33,887 nucleotides of DNA from Pseudoneurospora amorphoporcata (lineage: Eukaryota > Ascomycota > Sordariomycetes > Sordariales > Sordariaceae). The number at the start of each line of letters is the position of its first letter. Within the stretch, counting starts at the first letter, position 1. A model generated the notes under the pieces. That model searched no databases. It saw only the letters and a list, made by a program, of their open reading frames with translations, and had not been told where the DNA came from. Positions 9,399-19,435 of the stretch are shown piece by piece. Both the position numbers and the translations under genes were made by a program. The stretch covers positions 1-33,887 of the forward strand of contig MU859337.1 of the NCBI GenBank assembly GCA_033297205.1, written 5' to 3'.

Positions 9399-10719
9399 TT
9401 TTGGAGGGGTTGTCTTGGATTGGTTTCTTGGCTCTGGTGGTGGTGGTTTGTGGGGAGTTGGATGATTGGAATAGGAGATTTCTTATAAGATAATCTGAAT
9501 TTGGGCGTGGATCGCGAAGATGGATGGATGGATGGATGAATAATGATTCGGGAGAATGTTCGTTCGGGAAGAAAGAAGCCAACAATTCCGTCCAGTCGCA
9601 GGAAGCCCGATTGTTAATATTTATCTGACAGTGCGACTTTAAAACGGCGAGCACCAGAGAAAAAAAACACTACAAGAAAACTGATGTAAACGTTGTTGAT
9701 CAATGCTATCATTCAGGGAAGGGTCCGGGGGGGATAGGACCCCTACAACTGAAGCTATGATGTATGTCAAGAGAATGACGTAACCGGGCCAGAAGTGATA
9801 CGCTGGATGACGGAGTTGCGCGCTGTCGGGGTTTGCTTCTGATAACGAGCTAACCAACTGTCCGCGCTGCGGTGCGTGCCCCCTAAGCGTGATACCAGCC
9901 AGCAGATTTACTAACAACTTTTCCTACCTCTAGGTAGTCAAGAATCAGCCCAGGTGTTAGCGCAACCCGATCCGCCTAACAGCCACCGACGAAAATGGTG
10001 CAGGCAGCGGTCCAAGCGAGCGAGCGAGCGAGCGCATTGAAGTTTCAGCGCACCCTGCTGTGCACCCTACTGTGCCTGCCCTGCGTGCATTTTTGATGGC
10101 AACCCCCCAGTAATCCTCAGCCGGTTAAATCGCAACAAACGTACCTACGACTGGCTGTCGCACAAAAGCTCTCCACTGTTCGTCTCGTTATTGGGTTTTT
10201 GACGAGATGATCGGCCTTGTCGCCCGCATCATTGTGAAAGGAAGCGTTGGCATCGTGGGCTCGCGGACAGCCTCCAGCCCGAGGCCCCGTTGGCTCACTC
10301 AGCTGCCTGGGTGCTGTTAATGGCTGGCGGGCGGGTAGAGCGGCTGCAGTGAGCGGCAACATTGGGGTGGTCCGTTGGCGACTTGGCGCTAACGGGCACC
10401 AAGGTAACGGAGCCAATCAGTCATTGATGGAAGGGATTACGCACGAAAGGCATCTACCTATCTTCATTGTTGACGATTGAACGCATCAATTGTAGGTGCC
10501 TACAACTACGGGCTGCAGCGGATACAAGCGCATATCCAAGAAGCCAACATCACGGGCAAACACTAAGACACACAAGACATGATGATAACCAAGCAATCGC
10601 CTTCTATTTGCGTCTACCTAACATGACCTAGCATAGCCCAGTTATATGCAATCCCAACTACCCATCTTTGACATTCCATCTACATCGTTGTCTTGTCAAT
10701 ACTACATTGCATCCCTTAC
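9399..10719. other. Spacer with GCGA microsatellite
   Basis: Upstream of the low-complexity gene and downstream of the glucanase gene. A GCGA tetranucleotide tract lies at 10014-10034. A small ATG frame (10247-10480) has no family features. I see no gene. Confidence 0.5.
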
Positions 10720-11979
10720 TTAAAGCATAGCAAAGACACCAACGAGAAGGGTCATGCCAGCCACAGCAGCGGCCGAAACACGCTTGACCGAGGTAGCAGA
10801 GCCAGTAGCGACGGAGCTCTCAGCGGGGACAGTAGCGGTGCTGGACTCGGAGCCAGTGCCCGAGCCCGAGCCCGAGCCAGAGCCAGACTCCTCAGCATCG
10901 GAGCCAGAGCCACCAGCAGCAGAGCTAGTCTCGGCGCTAGAAGGAGAAGAAACGCCAGTGCCCGAAGCAGCACCAGAGGTAGCAGAAGCGCCCGAGCTGG
11001 AAGAAGCCTTGGGGGTGGTCTTGAAGGTAGCAGGGCAGGTGAGGTCGAAGCGGGGCGTAGTCGAGAGGTTTTCGGTAATAGCGAACTTCATCGTGTTGTC
11101 CGGGTTCGAGTCGCGGAGGTTATACCAGAAGGTGGGGACCTTGCCGAACAGCTTGCGGCAGCCGACCTCCTGCCAGAAGAACTGCGCGTTCTTGACCGTG
11201 GCCTCGGCCTTGTCCCACGTCTGACCAATGTACGGCCAGCCCGTCTCGGTGACCCAGACGGGCTTGCCGCCGACGACGCCCTGGACGGCGTCAAAGGCGC
11301 GGTCGAACAGATAGCCAGAGTTCTCAATGTTGTTGCCCTTGTCGTTCTCGTAGTACGGGTACTCGTCCACGCCGACCCAGTCGACCGCGTCGATGACCGG
11401 CTTGTTGGTGCTGTTCACCCACACGTCCCACGTGTCGACGTGGCCGATGGGCACGTTGGCGAGTGCAGTGCCCTGGAAGGCCTTCTTCCAGTCGCCGATG
11501 AACTTGACGATCTCGGACGGGCCCGCGCCAACGCCCGACTTGTTCTTGATGCCCGTCGCGGAAACACGGTAGAGATCCTCGGAACCGATCGAGGCGCCGA
11601 TGATCAGGTCAGTCAGCTTCTTGCCGTGCTTCTTAATGGCCGTCTGGAGAGCCTTGATCTCGGGCTCGATGGTGTCGGTGCCCGAGGCCCAGACGCCCAG
11701 GAGGATCTTGGTGTCCGTCTCGATGGCGGCCTCAAAGGCCTCGATCGGCTCCGAGATCTGCGAGTAGGCCTGGATGTTGGTGTACAGGCGCACGGCGTTG
11801 AAGGTGCCAGGGGCGTTCTTGAGGTTCTGCGCCGTGGTGAATTCTTGCACCCAGTCCTTCTTGAACTTGGCCGAGCGGTCGGCGAGGGTGTTGCCCGAGT
11901 TGAAACCGAGGTAGGCTTCGGCCGAGACGCCGGAAGCGAGGAGGGCGGCAGCGCCGGCGAGGAATTCGGAGGCACGCAT
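10720..11979 (-). CDS. GPI-anchored GH17 beta-1,3-glucanase (eglC-like)
   Basis: An intronless 419-residue protein of glycoside hydrolase family 17. The signal peptide covers residues 1-20 (cleavage near GVSA). The barrel carries the family acid/base glutamate in IGSEDLYR (E134) and the nucleophile in VTETGWPY (E245), plus the aromatic-rich WVGVDEYPYYEN. After about residue 325 comes a Ser/Gly/Glu-rich stalk and then a hydrophobic tail (AAAVAGMTLLVGVFAML), as for GPI attachment. Members such as Aspergillus EglC cleave or remodel cell-wall beta-1,3-glucan at the plasma membrane or wall. I chose the ATG at 11979 because it starts the signal peptide; the frame stays open further upstream but that part has no family features. 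A long open frame on the opposite strand (10693-12123) is a GC-codon shadow. Confidence 0.93.
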   Translation of the reverse strand: MRASEFLAGAAALLASGVSAEAYLGFNSGNTLADRSAKFKKDWVQEFTTAQNLKNAPGTFNAVRLYTNIQAYSQISEPIEAFEAAIETDTKILLGVWASGTDTIEPEIKALQTAIKKHGKKLTDLIIGASIGSEDLYRVSATGIKNKSGVGAGPSEIVKFIGDWKKAFQGTALANVPIGHVDTWDVWVNSTNKPVIDAVDWVGVDEYPYYENDKGNNIENSGYLFDRAFDAVQGVVGGKPVWVTETGWPYIGQTWDKAEATVKNAQFFWQEVGCRKLFGKVPTFWYNLRDSNPDNTMKFAITENLSTTPRFDLTCPATFKTTPKASSSSGASATSGAASGTGVSSPSSAETSSAAGGSGSDAEESGSGSGSGSGTGSESSTATVPAESSVATGSATSVKRVSAAAVAGMTLLVGVFAML

Positions 11980-14529
11980 TGTGTTTGTTGTGGTGTAAAT
12001 CGAATGTGCTCGAAGGGCTGTGGTTGGTGGTGGTGGTTTATTCCGGAAAAGAGTGGCGGTTGTTGTTGTTATATCCAGGCAATTGTAACGAATGTCTGTC
12101 TCACACAATTGTGGACTACCTAGTTTGGCTGGATAAGAGATGGGATGGAAGATGACGAAGAGGAGGAGAAAAAGATGGGATGGAAGGAAGATGAGCGGGA
12201 AGAAAAGAGATGAAAAAGAACAAGAACGAACAAAGACAGCCCTCCCCCCCGGTACGGCAAGGCAAGGAAGGGCACACTTCAGCTGAAGATGCACCCACTG
12301 CAGGCAAAACGCAGGAACAGGAAACTGGACCGGACCGTTTGTTCCACACACTGTGCTCCGCCTGCGAGAGCACTGGGAGTGGGAACTGGAATGGTGACGG
12401 AACAAGAGGCCCATTCGATTAGAAGAACCCGACAAATACGGTGGGGATCCGACCTGTGGGCCGAAATTGCCAGTACGCCAGGGGCCCTGTTATTGTTTTG
12501 GTCCTCGCTGGAAACGGGAACTTTCTCAGGGGATCTTCTCCATGTCCAAAAACACTGGACGATCCAATGTGATCCGTGCACTCAGGGGCAATGAATCTGT
12601 TTGACCTCCCGCTGGAGCCCCGTGAATCTGACACTGCCACGCCGTCTTGGCACCCCATTGCACCCCTGATGCACCGATCGTCCTCTCGCTTGAGGCCTCC
12701 GGTCCTGAATCTTGGGATCTGAAAAGCCCAGACTGTGACAAGGTGAGTTCATTGTTCATTCAAGTGTTCATTGACGATGCCCCTTTGTTGGTTTCGATCT
12801 CGTGGTCAATATTGAAGATGATGCGATGACAGGGCCTGGAAGTAGCGGTATAACCCAAGGATCACAAGAAGCAACAAGACACTTTTGGAAACCACAAAGC
12901 GAGATGAAGAGGTCTCTGTTTTGTTCGTATTCAAGATCCTATAACAGTCACAGGGTCGCAGGCCATGGGAGAAGCTCGAGAACGCACGAGTAGTACCTAG
13001 AGAAACCCTGCAGCCTCCATTTCCCAGCACTACAAAAATAGCGCTGCGGTGGATATTACTGAGCATCAGATACCCGTCGTATCCCTGTGACCCGACTGTT
13101 CTCGGCTTGGAGCCTTGTCCGGATGCGAAAAGCCGGTCGGGAGTTCATGTTCTAGCTCCAAGAAGCATCAAGGAAGGAGGACCTCCTTTACATAAAAGTC
13201 CGTTGTCTTGGCTCCCGATTTTTCGGGTCGTCGTCTGTCGCTGGGTCAATTGTTTTTACAATGCCCCTTCACCATGCATAGGTAGCTTCCGGGGTCTTGT
13301 CCTATAGAAATGCCCTCTCATTGTGCATCCAAACTGTTGCTGAGGTCATCATCAAGTTCGTCAATTCTCACAACGTATTTTTGATGGTACACTATTCACA
13401 TCAATAGTTGGTATCAGTAGGTCAAACAAAGCTCAAGCCAAAACTCACCTACAACAGCTTTTACCTTCCTGCGATCCTGTTCAAACAAAAGTTCGCTGCG
13501 ATATATTCTGGAAACGGACGACAGGCTGCCATGTACCTAGGCCAGCTACTGTAGCTAGCTTGCTCAAAGGCTTGCCTGTTGTCAAGCTGTACTGCAGCGC
13601 TTGTCTTTGTAAGTGCCTCGGAAAGTGTTGCCTCCATTTTGCGGCGACGGATTACGAGAGGCTTGTCGGATGGAACTGTTGACGTTGTTGTTGTTATTAT
13701 TGTTGTGGTATGGTGCCGCCGCCGCCGTGATGATGTTGATGAGGTGGCTGACACTGCCGAAAGGCGCTGGCGATGCAGTCACTGCAGCGTGCAATGATGC
13801 AGGTCCAGACTTTGACAAATGGAATCGAAAAACAACCAACCACCAAAAGGTATGGTGGTCGACAGGAGTCGGAAAGGACCCGAGACCGCCATTGAATATG
13901 TTGTGCGACAGTGAAATCAGTGGTTCAAAATGCAGGCCTCTCCTGATTTTGCTGCTGACATTGTCTTGGCCAGCAAGTGGTGTCGGTATTTGTTTGTTTG
14001 CTGTGGCGACGAGGTTGGAATCGTAAACGCAGGTCAAGTTCACAGACCCGACAACAATCGGAATCAGCCCTATCAACATTGCCCGAGCCATGGCATGCAG
14101 AGACGCATGTCCCCACCTGCTGTGCAGTTGGCAGCTTTTGGGAGTTGTGATGGGTGCATTCTCTATTCTAGAACAGTTCTTGGCTGCCAAACCTACCTCT
14201 ACGCAAGTTCGCAACACCACTGCATGCAACCCGAAATCGCTTGGACGAGAGGATTGCTCGAGTCAAGCCCTATCGAGCGATAGACATAGCTCCCAATGGC
14301 CAGTCCTGGTGTGACCGTGACGGTGACGTGTCGTCATCAGACCACCTACCGCACCGAAGCTCAATAACTATTACCTTATGCCCCGCACATTCCTTGAGTG
14401 TTTGCGACCTTCTGGAAGGTTGAAGCAAAAGGAATAAAGATGGTATACAACCTCGTACTTTTGTGTATCGAGTAACCAAGCACGACTGGCTGAAGTATCA
14501 TACCAACGGCAACGGATTGACCGAACATC
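11980..14529. other. Long spacer, no supportable gene
   Basis: This 2.5-kb region is the shared upstream region of the glucanase and the GTPase-like gene, which are divergently oriented. The trinucleotide runs near 13680-13740 create Asn-, Ala- and Leu-rich open frames on both strands. The longest (13582-14229, minus) has no family resemblance and I reject it. The size suits large promoter and 5' UTR regions. Confidence 0.45.
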
Positions 14530-16474
14530 ATGGACAACGAACGAACCAACAGTGCCATGGTCAAATTGACGCCCCCTTCGCAGTTCCTCGCACCATGCCC
14601 CAAGTTTCGGGTGTTGGTGTTGGGAAACCCGGAATCGACCAAGCAGGAATTGTTTTCCAAGGTGTTTGGTGTTGATCTTGAAAAGGTTTGTTTTTTCCTG
14701 ATGGCATTGCATTTCTTAGAGTGTAATAAGCCCGGCTCATCAGCATCACCAACACCAACAAAAATCAACCGACCGATTGCTGACAACCGAATGGACATGG
14801 AAAAACAGAAACTAGTCGCCGACGCCTTCTCCCCCACCCACGACATCAACACCCCCCTGGACCTCGAAGGCCAAAACGAGCATCTAGAAATCTTTTCCTC
14901 CCCCAACTTTTTCAGTCCCACAACCAGGTCCAGCACCTCCTCAACCTCCCCCCTACTCTCCCCTTCCGACCCCTCCACCACCACCCTGCGCACAGTCTCC
15001 CAATTCATCTCCTCCCGCACCTCTTTGTCACAAATCGAATCGACCGCCCCCGACGTAATCACCACCGACAACAACCGCCTCCACTGCATCTGGTACTGCG
15101 TCTCCTCCTCCGACCGCTCTCGCCCCATCTCCCCCGTCGAGCAATACTTCTTCCACCATCTCAGCGAGATCGTCCCGCAGCATGTCCCCGTCTTGCTGCT
15201 TTTCACCAAATACGACGAGTTTGTGTCGCAAGTGCAGATGGACTGGGTCCGGTCGGCGCAGGAAAAGGGCATGTCCAAGGTGGCGGTTGCGCATATCCTC
15301 CGGGACTTGGTGACCAAAAAGTTTGAGGATGCGATTGGGAAGCGGTGGGATATCCTTCTAAAGGGGGTGGAAGGGGGACTAAAAGAGAGGAGGGACAGTG
15401 GGTTTGGGTATGGAGGGTCAGATCGGAAGGATTTGCTACACCTGGAGAGTGAAGGAGAAGGGAGGAGGCGGCAGAGGGAGGTAGTTAGGGTTTTGGTGGG
15501 CGGAGGAGGGGAGCCAGCTTGGGGGGAGCAGCTGATTTCCGGGGAGGAAGAGGGCGGGTATGGAGAGCTGGTCAAGAGGACGATGCACGGGTTGAGGGAG
15601 TCAAAGGAGGTTAGGAGGGCGTTTGCGGCTGCTCAGAGGTGTTTAGCTAGTATTTCGAGCGAGTGTGAGTTAACAATTGCAATTGCCCTGACCATGCAAA
15701 GTTGACGAATGACGACAAGCTGACAGAAGAAAAACAGTCGCAGCAGACCTAGCATCCACCTACTTCGAAGTCGACACCTCTCACGCCCGTAAACTCCACG
15801 GCGTCGACGTCCGCGACATCATGCCCGACTTCTTCGCTAAAGCCGTGCAACTCTTCAACCTGCGCGACGTCTCCTGCGTTCTCGGCCACGACCCGTCCAG
15901 TCTCCTAACGCGCATCCTCGAAGCCACCTTCGGCCCCCACCAGCGCATCCTCGTCGACGAGTCCCTGTCGCAGTCCTCCACCGACCCCATCCAGAATGGT
16001 AACATCTTCCTCGGCCTCTCCCCGCACGAACGCGCCGTGATGCTCGCCCAGGCCATGGCCGCCGTCATTTTGTTTCTGCACAAGCTCGCAGACATGCAAT
16101 GGCCTCCTGCTCACCGCGATAACAACAGCAGCTCCAGCTCCCTTGGCGTTGGCACCCTACCGCCCGCCACCATCACAGGGAAGCAAGTGCAGCAGGTGAT
16201 TGACGAGATTAAGGTCGGCACCGAAAAGAGGGAGTTGCTGGAGGTGATTGAGGCCAGTTCGCTGTTCACGAGCTGCAGGATGCGGAAGGAGGTGGCGGAT
16301 TTGATTCATGGGGCGGTGGAAAAGGCGGATAAAACTGCTGCGAGCCAGGAACAGAGGGGGACTTTGATGGTGGATGATGCGGATTTGCACGAGATGAGTC
16401 TGGCGTTTGTTAATGATAAGGGGCCCGATGATGTGGTGTTGCCGAATGGATTGCGGATTTTGCCGTTGAATTAG
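14530..16474 (+). CDS. GTPase-like protein with degenerate nucleotide-binding motifs
   Basis: Exons 14530-14685, 14809-15664 and 15738-16474 give 582 residues. Intron 1 is 123 nt and intron 2 is 73 nt (GTGAGT, CTGAC, AACAG). FRVLVLGNPESTKQ (residues 26-39) stands where a P-loop GxxxxGK[ST] should be but lacks the second Gly and the Ser/Thr. The usual DxxG region reads EIFSSPNF. The G4-type motif is kept as LLLFTKYDEF (TKYD at about 185-188), preceded by LHCIWYC and PISPVEQYFF, which are typical of a fungal-only P-loop GTPase family. Inserts rich in Ser/Thr/Pro follow the switch region. This looks like a pseudo-GTPase. The cellular role is unknown. Intron 1 is a multiple of three without a stop, so its retention would insert 41 residues. 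Confidence 0.78.
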
Positions 16475-16808
16475 GGAGTGGGGGGGGGGGGGGGGGGTTG
16501 CCTGAATTGGGGTGATGATGGATTGGATTTGGGGATTGGGGCTGGGATATTTCACAATGGGAAACTTGGGGACTGGGTTTGGCGCAATTTGAAGTTTTAC
16601 TGTTTTGGTATTGGCAATTGACATAGTCATCTTCAAAAAAAGAAACATGGCCAAATGGAGTGATATGTTTGGTGACTTGAAGGGCGGTTCGACTGAGAAA
16701 AGCAGTGAGCCAGAAGAAGAAGAACAATGGATACAAGACCAAAGACAAATGGTGTCGAATCGAGCAAGTGCAGGCGGGCGACAGATAGACGCAAAAGAAA
16801 GAAAACCG
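16475..16808. other. Spacer between GTPase-like gene and tRNA-Asp
   Basis: Contains the poly-G tract and 3' flank of the GTPase-like gene. A 92-codon frame at 16605-16883 runs into the tRNA on the opposite strand and is not a gene. Confidence 0.5.
16480..16497. repeat. Poly-G tract of 18
   Basis: An uninterrupted run of 18 G begins 5 nt after the stop codon of the GTPase-like gene, in its 3' UTR sense strand. The run could fold as a G-quadruplex and its length is likely variable. Confidence 0.8.
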
Positions 16809-16816
16809 AAAAAAAA
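16809..16816 (-). terminator. Pol III terminator of tRNA-Asp
   Basis: Eight T on the minus strand, 7 nt after the tRNA 3' end. Confidence 0.7.
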
Positions 16817-16823
16817 TAAAGGT

Positions 16824-16917
16824 CTCTCCCGCCGGGAATTGAACCCGGGTCTCGAGCGAATCGAACAAGATGTTCAAGCTTGACAAGCTCACATACTGAC
16901 CACTATACTACGGAAGA
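16824..16917 (-). tRNA. tRNA-Asp(GTC) with intron
   Basis: On the minus strand the acceptor TCTTCCG pairs with CGGGAGA (one G-T wobble) and the discriminator is G, as in tRNA-Asp. The D arm has AGTGGTCA. The anticodon stem TGAGC pairs with GCTCG, and the loop TTGTCA gives GTC at positions 34-36. The T arm CCGGG-TTCAATT-CCCGG is perfect. A 22-nt intron (about 16880-16859) sits after position 37, the normal place for nuclear tRNA introns. The spliced length is 72 nt. A run of eight T follows on the same strand. Confidence 0.93.
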
Positions 16918-17636
16918 TTCGCAGGTGTGGACACCTGCCGTAGCTGATTGTTGGGAGGGGCTCCGGATCTGGAGCTTATGAGTCTGTGCTCAACAAGTCT
17001 TGTTCCCACAATTGTTAACATCACTGTTGTCTTTTTCGACGCCCAAACATACATGCACGGTATTTAAATCCATTTCTAGACCAAAAGTCTTCTTATCACC
17101 CTAACTATGCAACGATATAAACCCCTCATTCCCGTCCCGTCTCTCCGCGCTCCCGTCGACAGGACTATCTTATCGGCGGCGCCCAGATCTTATCATTTAC
17201 ACGCACCTTCCTTGAAATCCAGGATTGGTTCCCCAATCAGGGTTTAATTTTCTTGTGCCCAGCCGGCTCACGGTCTCCAGTCGTGCCTGCCGGGCTGGGC
17301 CCACTTCTTCCCAGCACCACGCTTAGCTAGCTTTTCCCCGCGATCGTTCGTAGCCTTGTTTCCTTGTTCAATACAACATCATCCTCTCTCTCGCCTTCTT
17401 TGTCCCTGTGGTTCAAGAAATTTAGAGTGGTCGTACAATAGGACCGGGAGCGGTTAGCGATGGACAAGATTAACTTGTGATAGGTTTTTGGGGTGTACAA
17501 TGCTGTCTTTTCCGCAGCTGAATATTTAGAGTTCGGATTTTTAATGGGTGGTAGTAAAGATAGACGGGAGGTATAGATTACTTGTCAAGTTTGCGGGAAA
17601 CGTTTAATTTGATAGGATAATATGGAGATATAATTG
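16918..17636. other. Spacer without recognisable gene
   Basis: Upstream flank of the tRNA, becoming AT-rich after about 17500. No reading frame with family features. Confidence 0.5.
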
Positions 17637-17970
17637 ATGTACTTAACAACTTCCGGGTTGAACAGCAACAATTATAAACACTTTAGACTTCTACACAGCC
17701 GTCAGTCAGTATCAGGCATCATACGGCAGTATGCGGAAATACTGGGCGTTTCAACAGCCCATATCTTAATGGCAGGCGCCATAGTCTGTCTCATCCTCTT
17801 CACACTACAACACTTTCTCGTAGTACGATGGAAGGGAAGAGAACGAAAACCGAGCATCACAATCAGGCTATCAGCAAGGAAAAAGAGAACGTCAAACTAG
17901 ATCTACCGGCTTTTCCACCCAAAACATCAAGAAGCTAGGCCGCTTCCCCGACTACGCAGCCCTAAGCCGT
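17637..17970 (+). pseudogene. Possible 5' remnant of a DUF3445 (heme-dependent N-demethylase-like) gene
   Basis: From the ATG at 17637 an 87-codon frame encodes one membrane helix (AHILMAGAIVCLILFTLQHFLVV) and then goes off-theme before a stop at 17900. A neighbouring frame takes over with ENVKLDLPAFPPK (about 17885-17922), and a third with IKKLGRFPDYAALS (about 17926-17970). I recall the string LGRFPDYAALS and the preceding membrane helix and linker from the N-termini of fungal DUF3445 proteins, but could not check it. Read this way, the region is the start of such a gene broken by at least two frameshifts, with the heme domain missing. A chance small membrane ORF is the alternative. Confidence 0.35.
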
Positions 17971-19435
17971 GTCCGCGATCCCAACATGACCCTGTTCCGG
18001 AAAACTAGGATATTAGTAAAGCCAAGTTCCGCCCTTATCGGCCCTTTCGGTAGGGATATCATCAGCATACAGGTTCACTTTTCTCTCTCCTCTCTCCTCT
18101 GTCCCGCTGCCAAAGACCTAGCAGAGGAATAGAAATATTACGTTCAGAATGCGCTTTCCACACCTACGAGAAGCGTTAGAGAGGCAGGGCGTTGGGGATG
18201 AGGGGTAATTCGCGGCATGTATTAGAAACTCATGTACCTTCTGTCCGCTCTGGGGGACCCTAGGTACAAATCTGATGCTGCATTTCCTAACTGTCTTGTC
18301 CCGTTGTGAAGGGCACGCCCTAGTTATCGAGCGCATTGCTATCATGTCCACACTCCATGTCCAACATGAACCATCCCGCTGGAAGTACCTACCTAGTCAA
18401 GTATAAAAGACATTAGATTCATACGGTACCTACTTTAAGGGCCGAGTCCCAGTGCGGTCGAGGATTCAGTACCATAGCCATAGATATTTTGTCGCAAAAT
18501 TACGCCTGGAATCAGATTTTCACCACGAAATATGGCACATGATTGAGGCACACTGCTCAGAGCCATATGTAGGTACTGCCAAACGAGCTCTCGATCGCAC
18601 GCCTCGCCCACGAAGCGCTCTGGAAAACGAACTGTAGTGGGGAACATGGACATTGATCGAAAGCGAAATAGAGTATCCGGCACCCGAAGAACTGGGGAGA
18701 GGGTATGAGGTATTTATTTCAAAGGGCGTCCAAGGCACAGAGATCAGTTTGAGGCGGCGGGGGTAAGTGGGCAGTATTTGACGTTGACAGGGACGAATGG
18801 GGGGTTGGTGTTGGCGGGTGTTGGTGGGGATCAGGGGCGAAGGGGGCAGGGGACGTTTTAATGTGGAAGAAAGGAGATGCGTCAGTAAAACAAAAGAAAT
18901 GGAAGAAGAGGCCGAAAAGGTGGGCGAGATGAAGGTGAGGGTGCACAAAAGCAGAGACAGGCAAGGAATACAAAGGGTTAGGGTCCGTGATTACCCCTGA
19001 GTGTTTGTTTACTTGCTAAGACAAACGGCATTTCGAAAGAGACGATTAACGGCTAATGTAAACACGATGCAGACAGGGGAAAGCAAAAGGAAGAGGTTCA
19101 GTGTACATGCTGCCATCTAACATTATCATTCACCAATCTGCTACCCAGAGGTGCTCTCTCATTACTTGTCCATTTGCCTTCATCACTCAACCAGACAGCT
19201 CCTTCCAAGAGATATTTCACACAGGTACAAATGACGCATCAAGCCAAGGAAACACAAACCCTCGCTACAACTCCTTCCCAACATTGTGCTGAGGATCCAA
19301 AGCCAAGTCCAACGCCTGCCTATTTCTCATCCAAAGTTCGCACATTCATTGACCTTCTCAGCTGTCTCTTCGTCAAACATCCTAGGTACCTCCCCTGTCT
19401 CCCTCCCATTTCCCATATCTCACCTCACCACTTGA
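17971..19435. other. Spacer without recognisable gene
   Basis: Right flank of the gene remnant and 3' flank of the kelch gene. The open frame near the remnant continues for some 90 nt with no family match. A telomere-like GGGTTAGGG lies at 18976-18984. The Pro/Ser-rich frames at 18520-18973 are compositional. Confidence 0.45.

Noticed and set aside
11099..11112. B-box-like GGGTTCGAGTCGC
   Set aside because: Lies inside the glucanase coding region, with no A box or tRNA fold.
10693..12123. 476-codon open frame on the plus strand
   Set aside because: It lies antisense to the GH17 glucanase, is Arg/Ala/Gly/Val-rich as expected of a shadow of GC-ending codons, and has no domain.
12116..12435. 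Extension of the glucanase frame upstream of its ATG
   Set aside because: Only an open frame without family similarity; the signal peptide begins at the ATG at 11979.
13582..14229. 215-codon minus frame with an Asn run and a hydrophobic stretch
   Set aside because: The run comes from a trinucleotide repeat that opens several frames at once; no homology pattern or supporting introns.
14376..15575. 399-codon open frame on the minus strand
   Set aside because: Antisense to the GTPase-like gene, composition-driven (Ser/Pro), no family features.
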